48,049 nt of DNA from the IMG/VR virus record IMGVR_UViG_3300000117_000046, positions 1-48,049 of that record. One strand, written 5' to 3'. This document shows, one piece after another, positions 6,051 to 16,200 of the stretch. How positions within the stretch are numbered: position 1 is the stretch's first letter; every line of letters starts with the position of its first letter. A program made the translations under genes and the position numbers. The notes beneath the pieces are model-generated. The model was not told the origin of the DNA and did not search any database. It saw nothing but the letters and a program-made list of their open reading frames with translations. Source of the stretch: a virus.

Positions 6051-6193
6051 TGGCAAAATTAGCAAAATCATTTGTACCTCATGTTTCAACACCTAAGAAG
6101 ACTAGTCAAGGTAAACGAAAAGGTGTATCTTTCTCTACTATGAACAAAGCTAAGAAACGAGATTTCAAAGCATACAAAGGACAAGGTAAATAA
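6050..6193 (+). CDS. Conserved small basic protein
   Basis: A 47-aa, strongly basic protein. The end, STMNKAKKRDFKAYKGQGK, matches my recollection of a short basic protein conserved in cyanophage-like T4 relatives, usually unannotated. The start overlaps the previous stop and the stop touches the ATG of the PAAR gene, so the three are probably coupled. A DNA- or RNA-binding role is possible from the charge alone. Confidence 0.6.
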   Translation: MAKLAKSFVPHVSTPKKTSQGKRKGVSFSTMNKAKKRDFKAYKGQGK

Positions 6194-6493
6194 ATGGGTC
6201 AACCAGTTATACGTTCAGGTTTAGATAGTCATGCTGGGCATGCCAGTCCTACTCCTAACCCTTTTCACAAAACAGCATACACAGGTGGGTCACCTAATGT
6301 TAATACTAATGGCGCTGCCACTATTCGTAAAGGTAAAGACGCCACTTCTTGTGGAGACCCTGCTACAGGTGGGTCAACTACTGTATTTGTAAACGGTAAA
6401 GGTATTCACAGGAGTGGTGACGCAACAGGTGGTCATGGTAGTTGGGTACCAAATAACGCAACAGGTGGAAGTTCTAACGTAAACGCTGGATAA
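6194..6493 (+). CDS. PAAR-domain tail spike tip protein
   Basis: A 99-aa protein made of the Gly-rich PAAR repeats that fold into a sharp cone on the tip of contractile-tail spikes (T4 gp5.4). Visible features are MGQPVIRSG at the start, several GGS/GGH turns, and His/Cys residues (for example C53, H72, H80) that could bind the tip metal. It would sit on the central spike and pierce the outer membrane. It lies immediately before the wedge gene 25. Confidence 0.8.
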   Translation: MGQPVIRSGLDSHAGHASPTPNPFHKTAYTGGSPNVNTNGAATIRKGKDATSCGDPATGGSTTVFVNGKGIHRSGDATGGHGSWVPNNATGGSSNVNAG

Positions 6494-6497
6494 TCTT

Positions 6498-6505
6498 TAT
6501 AAATA
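6498..6505 (+). promoter_or_regulatory. Late promoter giving a leaderless gp25 mRNA
   Basis: A perfect TATAAATA ends six bases before the ATG at 6511. T4 late transcription starts six bases after the last A of this element, i.e. on the A of the start codon. No Shine-Dalgarno sequence is present. Confidence 0.7.
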
Positions 6506-6510
6506 GTCGT

Positions 6511-6954
6511 ATGGCTATTACACAATCAGGTTATAGAGACGCTCAAACTACTAATGCTTCAAGTAGAAGTGTTAGATTATATAAGGATTTAGCATTATCT
6601 TTTGAGAGAAATGATAATACTAAAGATATAATAGTTAAGAAAGACATAGAGGCAGTGAAACAATCTGTCAGAAATCTTATATTAACTAATCATTTTGAGA
6701 GACCTTTTCATCCTGAGATAGGATCAAATGTTACAGCAGTATTATTTGAACCAATGAACCCTATCACAGCAAATAGTTTAACAAGAGTAATAGAAGAAAC
6801 AATTGTAAACTTTGAACCAAGAGCAAGACTAGTATCTGTTAATGCTATTCCTAATCTGGCACAAAACGCTTACAATGTAACAATAAGTTTTTATGTAGTG
6901 AACATACCAGGCGAGTTGGTAGAGTTAACTACACTACTAGAAAGAAGTAGATAA
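6511..6954 (+). CDS. 25: Baseplate wedge subunit gp25
   Basis: A 147-aa homologue of T4 gp25 (132 aa), the wedge protein that primes sheath polymerisation. The family-defining EPR core-binding motif is at 102-104 (NFEPRARL). ERPFHPEIGS at 63-72 and the strand YNVTISFYV at 121-129 also match the family. The start follows a late promoter by six bases with no ribosome site. The stop overlaps the gp6 start (TAATG). Confidence 0.9.
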   Translation: MAITQSGYRDAQTTNASSRSVRLYKDLALSFERNDNTKDIIVKKDIEAVKQSVRNLILTNHFERPFHPEIGSNVTAVLFEPMNPITANSLTRVIEETIVNFEPRARLVSVNAIPNLAQNAYNVTISFYVVNIPGELVELTTLLERSR

Positions 6955-8810
6955 TGGCAACGAACAAAAAACTAGAAGTAACAGATTTAGATTTTGATAC
7001 AATCAAAACTAATCTTAAAAAATTTTTAAGACAACAAGACCAATTTACTGATTATGACTTTGAAGGTTCTACAATCAGTTCATTGTTAGATGTTCTAGCA
7101 TACAACACACACTACAACGGCGTTTATGCCAATGTTCTTGCCAATGAAATGTTTTTAGATAGTGCTGATATGAGAAACAGTATTGTCTCACATGCTAAAC
7201 ATGTAGGTTACACACCAAGAAGTGCAACAGCACCTTATGCTGATGTTGACTTAGTTGTCAATAATGCTACTGGTGCAACTTTAACTGCCGCTCAAGGTAC
7301 AACATTTACATCTACAGTTGATGGCGTGTCTTACAATTATATTGTAAAAGAAGATACTACAACTACACCAGTTGATGGTGTTTATACATTTAAGAATTTA
7401 AATTTATATGAAGGTACTTTAGTTACAAACAAATATACAGTTAACACAGCAGACGCCAATCAGCGTTTCTTAATTAAGAATGATATGGCAGATACAACAA
7501 CTTTATTAGTTAAAGTTCAAAACAGTTCATCTGATACTACTACAACAACATATGTATTGTCAACAGACTTAGTAGATGTATCAAGTACATCAACAGTTTA
7601 TTTTTTAGAAGGTGCTGAAGACGAACAGTATGAAGTTATATTTGGTGATGGTGTTTTAGGTAAAGCATTATCAACAGGTAATATTGTTTCACTCACATAC
7701 ATAGTTACTAATGGTTCAGATAGTAATGGTGCTAGTTCATTTGCATTATCTGGTAATGTAGGTGGTTTTACTGATGTCAGTTTAACTGTAAACACAAACA
7801 GCGTTAACGGTGCAGACCCGGAAAGTCCGGCAAGTATTCGTTTCAACGCACCAAAACAATATGCCACACAAAATAGGGCAGTAACGGCGAAAGACTATGA
7901 AAGTAAAGTTAAATCAATTTATTCAAATGCTAAATCAGTTCAAGTATGGGGTGGTGAAGATAATGAAACACCCGTTTATGGTAGAGTATATATCTCTATC
8001 AATCCTGTTGCTGGTGCTACACTTACAGAAGCAACTAAGTCAGATATTATAACTCAACTAAAAAATTTTAATGTTGCAAGTATCACACCTGTAATTGAGA
8101 ATCCAGAAACAACATTTATACAACCAACTGTAACTGTAAGGTATGACGCTAAGTCAACTACTAACACAGCTGAAAGTATTAAGTCATTAGTACAAACAGC
8201 AATAACAAATTTTAATACAGATAACTTACAAGAGTTTGACCAAGTATTCAGACATTCTAAATTTATTGAAACAGTAAACAAAGCAGACGATAGTATTTTA
8301 TCAAACATCACAACACTTAAATTACACAAAGCATTTACTGCTACAGTATCAAGTTCAACAACATATACAATTAGTTTTAATAACGCATTATATAATCCAC
8401 ACTCTGGTCACAATTCAGACATGGGTGGTATATTATCTTCTTCTTCGTTTAAAGTATCTGGTGATACTACAAATGATTATTTTTTAAATGATGACGGACA
8501 AGGTAATATAAGATTGTATTATGTCGCAGGTGGTGTTAATGTTTACACAAACAATACACAAGGTACAATAAACTATACAACAGGAAAAATAACTTTAAAT
8601 AGTTTACATATTTCTGAGGTTGGTAATGTTGACGGTGCCACTTCTACTACCATTAGACTAACAGTAGTACCTAATTCAGTTGATGTAGTTCCAGTTCGTA
8701 ATCAAGTTATACAAATAGATGAAACAAATGCTACTGTGGTTGTAACTGCTGATGACTACGATACTACATCAGGTATAGGATACACAACAGCGACAAACTA
8801 TGCGAGTTAG
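6954..8810 (+). CDS. 6: Baseplate wedge subunit gp6
   Basis: A 618-aa protein (T4 gp6 is 660). The N-terminal part is the conserved gp6/J-like helical segment: FDTIKTNLKKFLRQQDQF, then FEGSTISSLLDVLAYNTHYN and ANEMFLDSADMRNSIVSHAK. A central beta region contains GDGVLGKALSTGN and APKQYATQNRAVTAKDYE, typical of the baseplate_J/gp6 core. Gp6 dimers form the inner ring of the baseplate around the hub. Directly downstream of gp25 and overlapping it by one base. Confidence 0.9.
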   Translation: MATNKKLEVTDLDFDTIKTNLKKFLRQQDQFTDYDFEGSTISSLLDVLAYNTHYNGVYANVLANEMFLDSADMRNSIVSHAKHVGYTPRSATAPYADVDLVVNNATGATLTAAQGTTFTSTVDGVSYNYIVKEDTTTTPVDGVYTFKNLNLYEGTLVTNKYTVNTADANQRFLIKNDMADTTTLLVKVQNSSSDTTTTTYVLSTDLVDVSSTSTVYFLEGAEDEQYEVIFGDGVLGKALSTGNIVSLTYIVTNGSDSNGASSFALSGNVGGFTDVSLTVNTNSVNGADPESPASIRFNAPKQYATQNRAVTAKDYESKVKSIYSNAKSVQVWGGEDNETPVYGRVYISINPVAGATLTEATKSDIITQLKNFNVASITPVIENPETTFIQPTVTVRYDAKSTTNTAESIKSLVQTAITNFNTDNLQEFDQVFRHSKFIETVNKADDSILSNITTLKLHKAFTATVSSSTTYTISFNNALYNPHSGHNSDMGGILSSSSFKVSGDTTNDYFLNDDGQGNIRLYYVAGGVNVYTNNTQGTINYTTGKITLNSLHISEVGNVDGATSTTIRLTVVPNSVDVVPVRNQVIQIDETNATVVVTADDYDTTSGIGYTTATNYAS

Positions 8811-8813
8811 TAA

Positions 8814-11800
8814 ATGGCAAAATTTGACAAAAAAATAAGTAACTTAGTTTCACGGCAGTTACCTGCCCATATACAGGCAAATCATCCACTATTAGTAGAG
8901 TTCGTAAAACAGTATTATGTTTTTATGGACTCAGCACAAATCACTTTATCAAGTGTTAGTGCCTCTGACCAAATATTATTAGAAGCTGCAACTGGTGGGT
9001 TTGTTGCCTTAAATGCAACTAACGAATTTGGTAAAGACGAAGGTGATTATATTCTTAGTGAACAAGAGAGTATAGGTGAGTTTACAAAAGGTGAAACTAT
9101 TACAGGTGCCACTTCAGGTCAAACGGCAACTATACTTGCTGAAGATACAGACGCATTAAAATTATATGTTACAGAAAATAGTTTATTCGTAACAGGTGAA
9201 ACTTTAACAGGTAGTACATCTGGTGCTCAAGGTGTTATATCAAGGTACAGACCAAACCCTAACGCACACTTAACACAACTGTTAGAGTATGCAGACGTTA
9301 ACGATACTATAGATGATTTCTTTAAACAATTTAGAAATACATTTTTACAAACTTTACCAAACACACTTACAAATGGTTTAGATAAAAGACAACTAACAAA
9401 AAATATTATATCATTATACAAAGCAAAAGGTACAAAAGCGGCAAATGAAATATTTTTCCGTGCCTTGTTTAATGAAACTCCAGAATTATATTACCCTACA
9501 GTAGATATGATGAGAGTATCAGACGGTAACTTTGATACTGAACAAATAATTAAAGCAACACTATCAGCACCGTCTGATGGTAACATGAACAATCTAGTAG
9601 GTAAAACAATTACACAAGCAGATATAGTAGGTAATGATACAGTAGATATTGCCAGTTCAGTTGTTGAGAAGGCAACAATATCTACGATATCGTTAAATGG
9701 TGTTTCGCATGATGTTGCTACATTTGTTTTAAATAAAGATAGTACATCTGGTTCATTTTCAAGTAGTGGAGGTGACGGATTAGTTTTAGATACAGCTGCT
9801 GATGAAAATGATAATATAATTTTAGATGGTACAGATAGTTCATCTACAAATGCAGGTGATAGATTAATACAAAATACTAAATCAATATTTTTTGGTACAG
9901 ATAATACAGATAGTGATGTTACTATAGAATGTAATGTTGAAAGTATATTAGATGATGTATCAGTAAATAGTGGTGGTCAATATTACTCTGTAGGTGAAAA
10001 CATAAACTTTACAAAAGAAAAAGGTGGTACAGGTGCCATTGCACAAATAGAACAAGTTACATATGGTGTTATTGATAGTGTACAAATAGAAAATGGTGGT
10101 TCAGGTTACGCAGTAGGTGACGCATTATCAGTTACAAATCCTACAAGTGGTGATGGTCTTGCAGGTACAGTTGCAGTTGTCAATGGTGGTTTTACTTTAG
10201 AAGGTGATACACATGATGACGGTATTCTTTTATTAGAACAAGGTACAGGTTTTCAACTTGTTATGGAAGCAGCGACAAACAGTTCTTCAAATGATATAAC
10301 AAAAATTAGATTATCAAATAAAGGTGGTGGTTATCTATCATTACCTACAGTATCAGTAACTTCAACTGGTGGTTCAAATGCTCTTGTATATCCTGTATCT
10401 TCAAGTATAGGTAAAGCATTATCTGCTAAAGTTATTGACCATGGATTTAGATATGAGACAGCACCTGAAGTATCGCCAAAACTTCACATACAAATAGATA
10501 CGCTATCAAGTAACTTCACTTCTGGTGAAACAATCACAGCTTCGTCTGAGGATTATATGGCGTTAGAGGCATATGAACAAATAGATTTCCCAATATTACT
10601 AGAAGACTTTAGACAAGCAGTAATTAGATTAGAAGATTTTGAAAGAGGTGACTTAGTTACGGAAGATGGCGAACAATTTGCATTAGAAGAATTTGTATCA
10701 GGCGCCGTACCAGAAAGTGCAAGTCCAGATTTCTTACGAGACGAAACAGATAACGACAGAATTGTATATAACGAATATGTATTAAAAGATAATACAGATT
10801 ATATTGTGTTGAATGGCACAGATGGTTCATCTACAAATGCAGGTGGTAAAATACAAAGAGACGACCAAGAAACAGCGTCAGGTACTTTTGAAACTTTTGA
10901 CGCAGCTACAAACATTCTTACACTAAAAGAAACTACAGGTACTTTTGATGACAAAGTTACAATCACAGGTTCTACATCAGGTGAAACGGCAAGAGTAAGA
11001 AACTATAATCCACAAGATACAAAAGCAAGTATGACTGCCACAGTAGGTACTGCCATAGAAACAGATGGTAGTAATACAGGTGTTGATGGACAGTTATCAG
11101 AAAGTACAAAGAAAGTACAAGACAGTTTATACTACCAAGATTATTCATACATTATTAAAGTTGGAGAAAGTATTACTGAATGGAGAGATTATCTTAAATC
11201 TGCCATACACCCTGCCGGTTTTTATTTCCAAGGGGAAGTTGCAATCAAAACACAATTGAATGCTAAGATGAAAACTGGATATACTAGAATATCCGGTCTT
11301 ACTGAAACAGATGAAGTTGTTGAAATACTATCTGTTATCTTTAGTGAGAAGATTGGTAGAAGACTTGGTACGCCAACTGATGGTACAAGTGTAAGAAGTA
11401 CACCTCAATTAGGTATAGAGGGTAGTGCTTCATTTGGTACTACAAGAGACGTTACACTTAATCAGGAGATTACACTTAAAACAAATCAACAAACTCAACA
11501 ACAGTTTAGGTCTACAGATATTAAACAAGGTCTAGTATATGCAGGTCCTCGTATGAAAACTATAGGCAATTTAGTCTCAGGTGCATTTGACCATACACCA
11601 GATAGAATGTTATTAAATGGTACTGATGGTTCATCTACACATGGAAATGACGGATTAATATTAGAAGACGGTGGAGATATGAAACAAGAATTAGGTCTAC
11701 GAGATATGGATAGCGGTATCACAATTGCCACTATAAATAGTATTAAATTAACAGGAACAGGTAATACATCATTTGATGGTGAGGCAAATAGAATAGATGA

Positions 11801-11864
11801 TTTCAGTACAGGTCTTAAAACTAACTTTACTATACCTGCTCAAATAAAAACCTCGCTTGGTTAA
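8814..11864 (+). CDS. Baseplate wedge protein, gp7-like
   Basis: A 1016-aa protein with the size (T4 gp7 is 1032 aa) and map position of gp7. The segment at about 180-235 (KRQLTKNIISLYKAKGTKAA, then FRALFNETPELYYP) resembles the C-terminal helical region of T4 gp7, where the DAVARFFES...YKFLFKVLYNEE stretch occurs. Most of the rest is beta-rich and repetitive: TGETLTGSTSG-type turns (near 95, 122 and 720) and three copies of LNGTDGSSTNAG. IHPAGFYFQGEV near 800 matches the HPVGFGFIAI stretch of gp7. The N- to C-order differs from T4, so it is gp7-like rather than a strict equivalent. Confidence 0.65.
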   Translation: MAKFDKKISNLVSRQLPAHIQANHPLLVEFVKQYYVFMDSAQITLSSVSASDQILLEAATGGFVALNATNEFGKDEGDYILSEQESIGEFTKGETITGATSGQTATILAEDTDALKLYVTENSLFVTGETLTGSTSGAQGVISRYRPNPNAHLTQLLEYADVNDTIDDFFKQFRNTFLQTLPNTLTNGLDKRQLTKNIISLYKAKGTKAANEIFFRALFNETPELYYPTVDMMRVSDGNFDTEQIIKATLSAPSDGNMNNLVGKTITQADIVGNDTVDIASSVVEKATISTISLNGVSHDVATFVLNKDSTSGSFSSSGGDGLVLDTAADENDNIILDGTDSSSTNAGDRLIQNTKSIFFGTDNTDSDVTIECNVESILDDVSVNSGGQYYSVGENINFTKEKGGTGAIAQIEQVTYGVIDSVQIENGGSGYAVGDALSVTNPTSGDGLAGTVAVVNGGFTLEGDTHDDGILLLEQGTGFQLVMEAATNSSSNDITKIRLSNKGGGYLSLPTVSVTSTGGSNALVYPVSSSIGKALSAKVIDHGFRYETAPEVSPKLHIQIDTLSSNFTSGETITASSEDYMALEAYEQIDFPILLEDFRQAVIRLEDFERGDLVTEDGEQFALEEFVSGAVPESASPDFLRDETDNDRIVYNEYVLKDNTDYIVLNGTDGSSTNAGGKIQRDDQETASGTFETFDAATNILTLKETTGTFDDKVTITGSTSGETARVRNYNPQDTKASMTATVGTAIETDGSNTGVDGQLSESTKKVQDSLYYQDYSYIIKVGESITEWRDYLKSAIHPAGFYFQGEVAIKTQLNAKMKTGYTRISGLTETDEVVEILSVIFSEKIGRRLGTPTDGTSVRSTPQLGIEGSASFGTTRDVTLNQEITLKTNQQTQQQFRSTDIKQGLVYAGPRMKTIGNLVSGAFDHTPDRMLLNGTDGSSTHGNDGLILEDGGDMKQELGLRDMDSGITIATINSIKLTGTGNTSFDGEANRIDDFSTGLKTNFTIPAQIKTSLG

Positions 11865-11872
11865 ACTGAGCG

Positions 11873-11880
11873 TATAAATA
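11873..11880 (+). promoter_or_regulatory. Late promoter for gp8
   Basis: A perfect TATAAATA 19 bases from the gp8 ATG. The predicted start at 11886 gives a 13-base leader that contains the Shine-Dalgarno CGGAG at 11889-11893. Confidence 0.75.
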
Positions 11881-11898
11881 GTTTATGACGGAGAAAAA

Positions 11899-13287
11899 AT
11901 GCCAGCAATAATAACAAAAGATTTCAGAATACAAAACGCTAATCAGTTCAAAGAGAGTTTTGACGAGAGCGCAGACACATATTATCTTGCAATAGGTAGA
12001 CCACAAGCGTTTGCCAATGACCAAGCATTCAATGATGGTACAGATACATCACCACCAACACCAGTTGATAGTGTAGGTAGTGTAGATTACTATGTTTATG
12101 ATGATTTAATGAGTGCAAAAAAGATTACAAGTTCAAATGTATCAGCAGTAATACCAAGAAGAAACTGGACAACTGGTACAACTTACGACTATTACAGACA
12201 TGATTATGGAGAAATAAACTCCGCTGGTTCAGCAATTGCTGCTAATTCAGGTGCAACAACTTTACATGACGCAACTTTCTATGTAATGAATAGTACCTTT
12301 GATGTATATAAGTGTATAGACAATAATGGTGATAGTGCTTCAACAGTAGAACCAACTGGTAATAAAACAACTAGTGTGTTCTCAACTGGAGACAGTTACA
12401 AATGGAAATACATGTACACATTAACTGCTTCTGAACAAGCAAACTTCATGTCAACAGATTTTATTCATTGTTCAACTGAAAGTACAGACTACTCAACTAC
12501 TGCTGGTGCAATAGAAAATGCTAAAGTAACGGCAGGTGGGTCATCAGGTACTAATGGTACATATACTAATGTTGATATTCGTGGTGATGGTTCAAGTGGT
12601 AAATGTACAATAGTTGTAGGATCAAATTCAGTAACAAGTGTAACAATCACAACTGCTGGGTCTGGTTATACTTTCGCAAGTGTTAAGGCAAGTGACTTTG
12701 GTAATGTATCAGGCGCAGATATAGATTTCATAATCTCACCTCCAGGCGGACATGCAACAGATGTTATCGCTGAGTTAGGTGGATTCTTTGTAATGATGAA
12801 TGTTGACTTTTCAACAGATGAAAGTGGCGAGTTCAATACTTCAAATGATTTTAGAAGAATTGCTCTATTAAGAAACCCAACTGATAGTACAACAGGTGCA
12901 ACAGCAACTGCTTCAACACTAGACGCAACTAAATCAATTACTTTCTCTGGCACACCAGGTACTTTTCAAGCAGATGAAAAGATTACACAAGCAAGTACAG
13001 GTGCTGTAGGTTATGTTGTTGATTATAATTCTACAACAAAAGTTTTAAGATACATACAACCACAATTTGCAAACCAAGGTATTGATACAAACCAAAATGT
13101 AACGGCTTTCTCTGGAACGAATACAGTAACAGGCGGTACTTCAAGTGCAACAGGTACGCCAAGTTCACATGATGTTACTCCTGAACTAACGGCAGATACA
13201 GGTGATATTCTGTACATAGAAAACAGAAAACCTATTAGTCGTGCTTCAGACCAAACGGAGAATGTAAAGTTAATAGTAGAGTTTTAG
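11899..13287 (+). CDS. 8: Baseplate wedge subunit gp8
   Basis: A 462-aa homologue of T4 gp8 (334 aa). AIGRPQ at 31-36, AVIPRRNW at 83-90 (T4 AVIPRRDW), GDSYKWKYMYTL and the C-terminal YIENRKPISRASDQTENVKL (T4 YMENRPPIIMAMDQTEEINI) match closely. About 130 extra residues lie in Gly/Thr-rich loops in the second half. Gp8 joins gp7 and gp10 in the wedge. Ribosome site CGGAG; own late promoter. Confidence 0.9.
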   Translation: MPAIITKDFRIQNANQFKESFDESADTYYLAIGRPQAFANDQAFNDGTDTSPPTPVDSVGSVDYYVYDDLMSAKKITSSNVSAVIPRRNWTTGTTYDYYRHDYGEINSAGSAIAANSGATTLHDATFYVMNSTFDVYKCIDNNGDSASTVEPTGNKTTSVFSTGDSYKWKYMYTLTASEQANFMSTDFIHCSTESTDYSTTAGAIENAKVTAGGSSGTNGTYTNVDIRGDGSSGKCTIVVGSNSVTSVTITTAGSGYTFASVKASDFGNVSGADIDFIISPPGGHATDVIAELGGFFVMMNVDFSTDESGEFNTSNDFRRIALLRNPTDSTTGATATASTLDATKSITFSGTPGTFQADEKITQASTGAVGYVVDYNSTTKVLRYIQPQFANQGIDTNQNVTAFSGTNTVTGGTSSATGTPSSHDVTPELTADTGDILYIENRKPISRASDQTENVKLIVEF

Positions 13288-13296
13288 GAGATTTAA

Positions 13297-16200
13297 ATGG
13301 CAACAAACTTTAACGTCTCTCCTTACTTTGATGACTTTTCAGAGGCAAAGAATTTTCATAGAATATTATTTCGTCCTGCTTTTGCAGTTCAAGCAAGAGA
13401 GTTAACACAACTACAAACTATCTTACAAAACCAAATTGAAAGATTTGGTGAACATATGTTCAAAGATGGTAGTATGGTAATACCAGGCGAGATAGCACTT
13501 AACACAAAATACGAATATGTTAAATTAGCAAGTCATTCTACTTCAACAGTTTCTAACTTACAAGATTTAATTGTAACAGGTTCTACTTCAGGTATTACAG
13601 CAACAGTTGTAAACACAACTGAAGCAACATCAACAGCAGCTGCAACAATCTATGTTTTATATACTGCCTCAGGTACAGACAATGCAACTAAAAGATTTAC
13701 TGAGGGAGAAACTTTAACATTTACATACAATAGCACATCTTCAACGGCAGTTGTAGGTACTTCAGGTACTTCATTACCAACAGATAGTAACGCAACTGGT
13801 TTTGCTAGTTCAGTAAATGTTCAAGCAGGTGTATATTTTATTAATGGTTTCTTTGTTGCAAATACTGAACAGACTTTAATACTAGACCCGTATTCAAACA
13901 CACCAACATATAGAGTTGGTTTCAATGTAACAGAAAGTTTTGTTACACCGTCAGACGATAGTTCATTAAATGATAACGCAGCCGGTTCATCTAACGTAAA
14001 TGCTCCTGGTGCTCACAGATTTAAAACATCATTAACGTTAGTTAAAAAACTTATAACTGAAACAGATGATGAAAACTTTGTAGAGTTACTAAGAACAGGA
14101 TCAGGTAATGTTGAAACAATTGTACAAAGAACAGATTACAATATACTAGAAGAAACATTAGCAAGAAGAACGGCAGATGAAAGTGGTGATTATGTTACTA
14201 AATCATTTGACATAGATATAAGAGAACACAAAAATGACGGATCAAATCGTGGTATATATTCTGCTGATGGTTCAAGTTTATATAATGGATTAAGTTCAGC
14301 TAACTCAGAAGCTAGATTAGCAATTGGTTTATCTCCTGGTAAAGCATATGTTCAAGGTTATGAAATAGAAACAACAGGACAAAAATTTGTTACAATAGAA
14401 AAAGCAAGAGACTTTGATACAATACAAAACTCTACTACAAGATTAGCAATAGGTAATTTTGTTGAAGTAACAAATGTACATGGTACGCCAGATATAGGAA
14501 CAGTATCAGGTGAAACAGAAGCGTTTAAAGAATTACAATTATATAAAAATATAAATGCTGTCAGAGGTACAAATCTATCTACAACTAATGTTGATGTAGA
14601 ACAAATTGGTAGAGCAAAACCTAGATACTTTGAATACAAATCAGGTACTGCTGGTGCAACATTAACAAACACATCTTCAATTTATAAATTAGGTTTATTT
14701 AATGTTGATATGTTTACACATGTTGGTGTTACAAGTTCAGTTGAATTTGATACAGGTGAAACTCTAACTGGTGGTACTTCAGGTGCAACTGGTGTTGTAG
14801 AGGCAATATCATCTAACACATCAACGGATCCTGACCAGTTTATAACTGAGGACGGATTTAACCTTGTTGATGAAACAGATGGTGATGATTTAATTTTAGA
14901 ACAATCTGTATTTACAACAGTTGTATTAAGTAATGTATCAGGTTCTTTCGCAACTGGTGAAACTATAACAGACGAAAGTTCAAATAGTGGCGTAATAGTA
15001 TCAAACACACCAGAAAGACAAGGTGTAACAGAATTTGATTTTGCACAAGTTAAGTCAGTTGGTATGACTGGTTCGCCAAACTTTACTGCTGATACAGTAT
15101 TAACAACTACAGCTGCAAATGAAAGAGATGAAAGTAATATAACTATAGGCGGACTAATTAATATAGACGCAAACTCAAATGTAATAAAAGGTAACAACAC
15201 AGAATTTAATTCAGACTTAAAAGTTGGCGACAACATTGTGTTTGAAGATAACAATGGTAATCAACAAAGTGGATTTGTTGGTGCTATTGCAGATGATAAA
15301 ACAATAACATTAACAGCAAATGTAACAGTTGCTGTAACATCAGCGTCAACACAAAGAAGAAGAACAAAATTACAAAACATTAATACTACTTCTCTAGTAT
15401 ATAAATTACCTGAGAATGTTATCAAAACATTAAAGACTACAGACAATGCAGGTATCACAGATACAAGTCATAAAGTTAGAAGACAATTTGTTGAAACTTT
15501 ATCATCATCTGGTGTTGCTACATTCTCTGCCGGTGCAAACGAAACATTTGACGCACACTCAGAAGCAGATTACACATTATCAATAATGACTGCCGGTGCA
15601 AGTGCAGGTGCTATAGGTGATATAGTGAGTTTATCAGGCAACAACCATGAAGGTGACGCCATATTCACATTAACTGGTAGTCCATCAGGTCGTCAAGTAC
15701 AAATAGATTTAGGTGCTAACTATGCAACTGCTAAAGTTAAATTAATTACAACAATAACTAAATCAGTTGCAGGTGAAAAAACAAAAACATTAATTTCAGA
15801 CCAAACACAAACAGTTTCTACACAAGCATTAGCTGAAGAAAAAACAATCAGTTTAGGTAAAGCAGACGCATATGCTTTAACAAGTGTTTATATGTCGCCT
15901 GACTTTAGTACGGCAGCAACAACAAGTCATACTGATATTACAGATAGATTTACATTAGATACAGGTCAAAGAGATAGTTTCTATGATATTGCTAGAATAG
16001 TAAGAAATGACGGTGCTCAATTACCAACTGGTAGATTGTTAATTACTTTCCAATACTTTACACACGGTACAGGTAACTACTTCTCAGTAGATAGTTATTC
16101 TGGTGTTGTAGATTATGAAAACATTCCTTTTTTTGAAAGTCCAACAAAAGGTAGAATAGAATTAAGAGACGCATTAGACTTTAGACCTAGAGTAGCGGAC

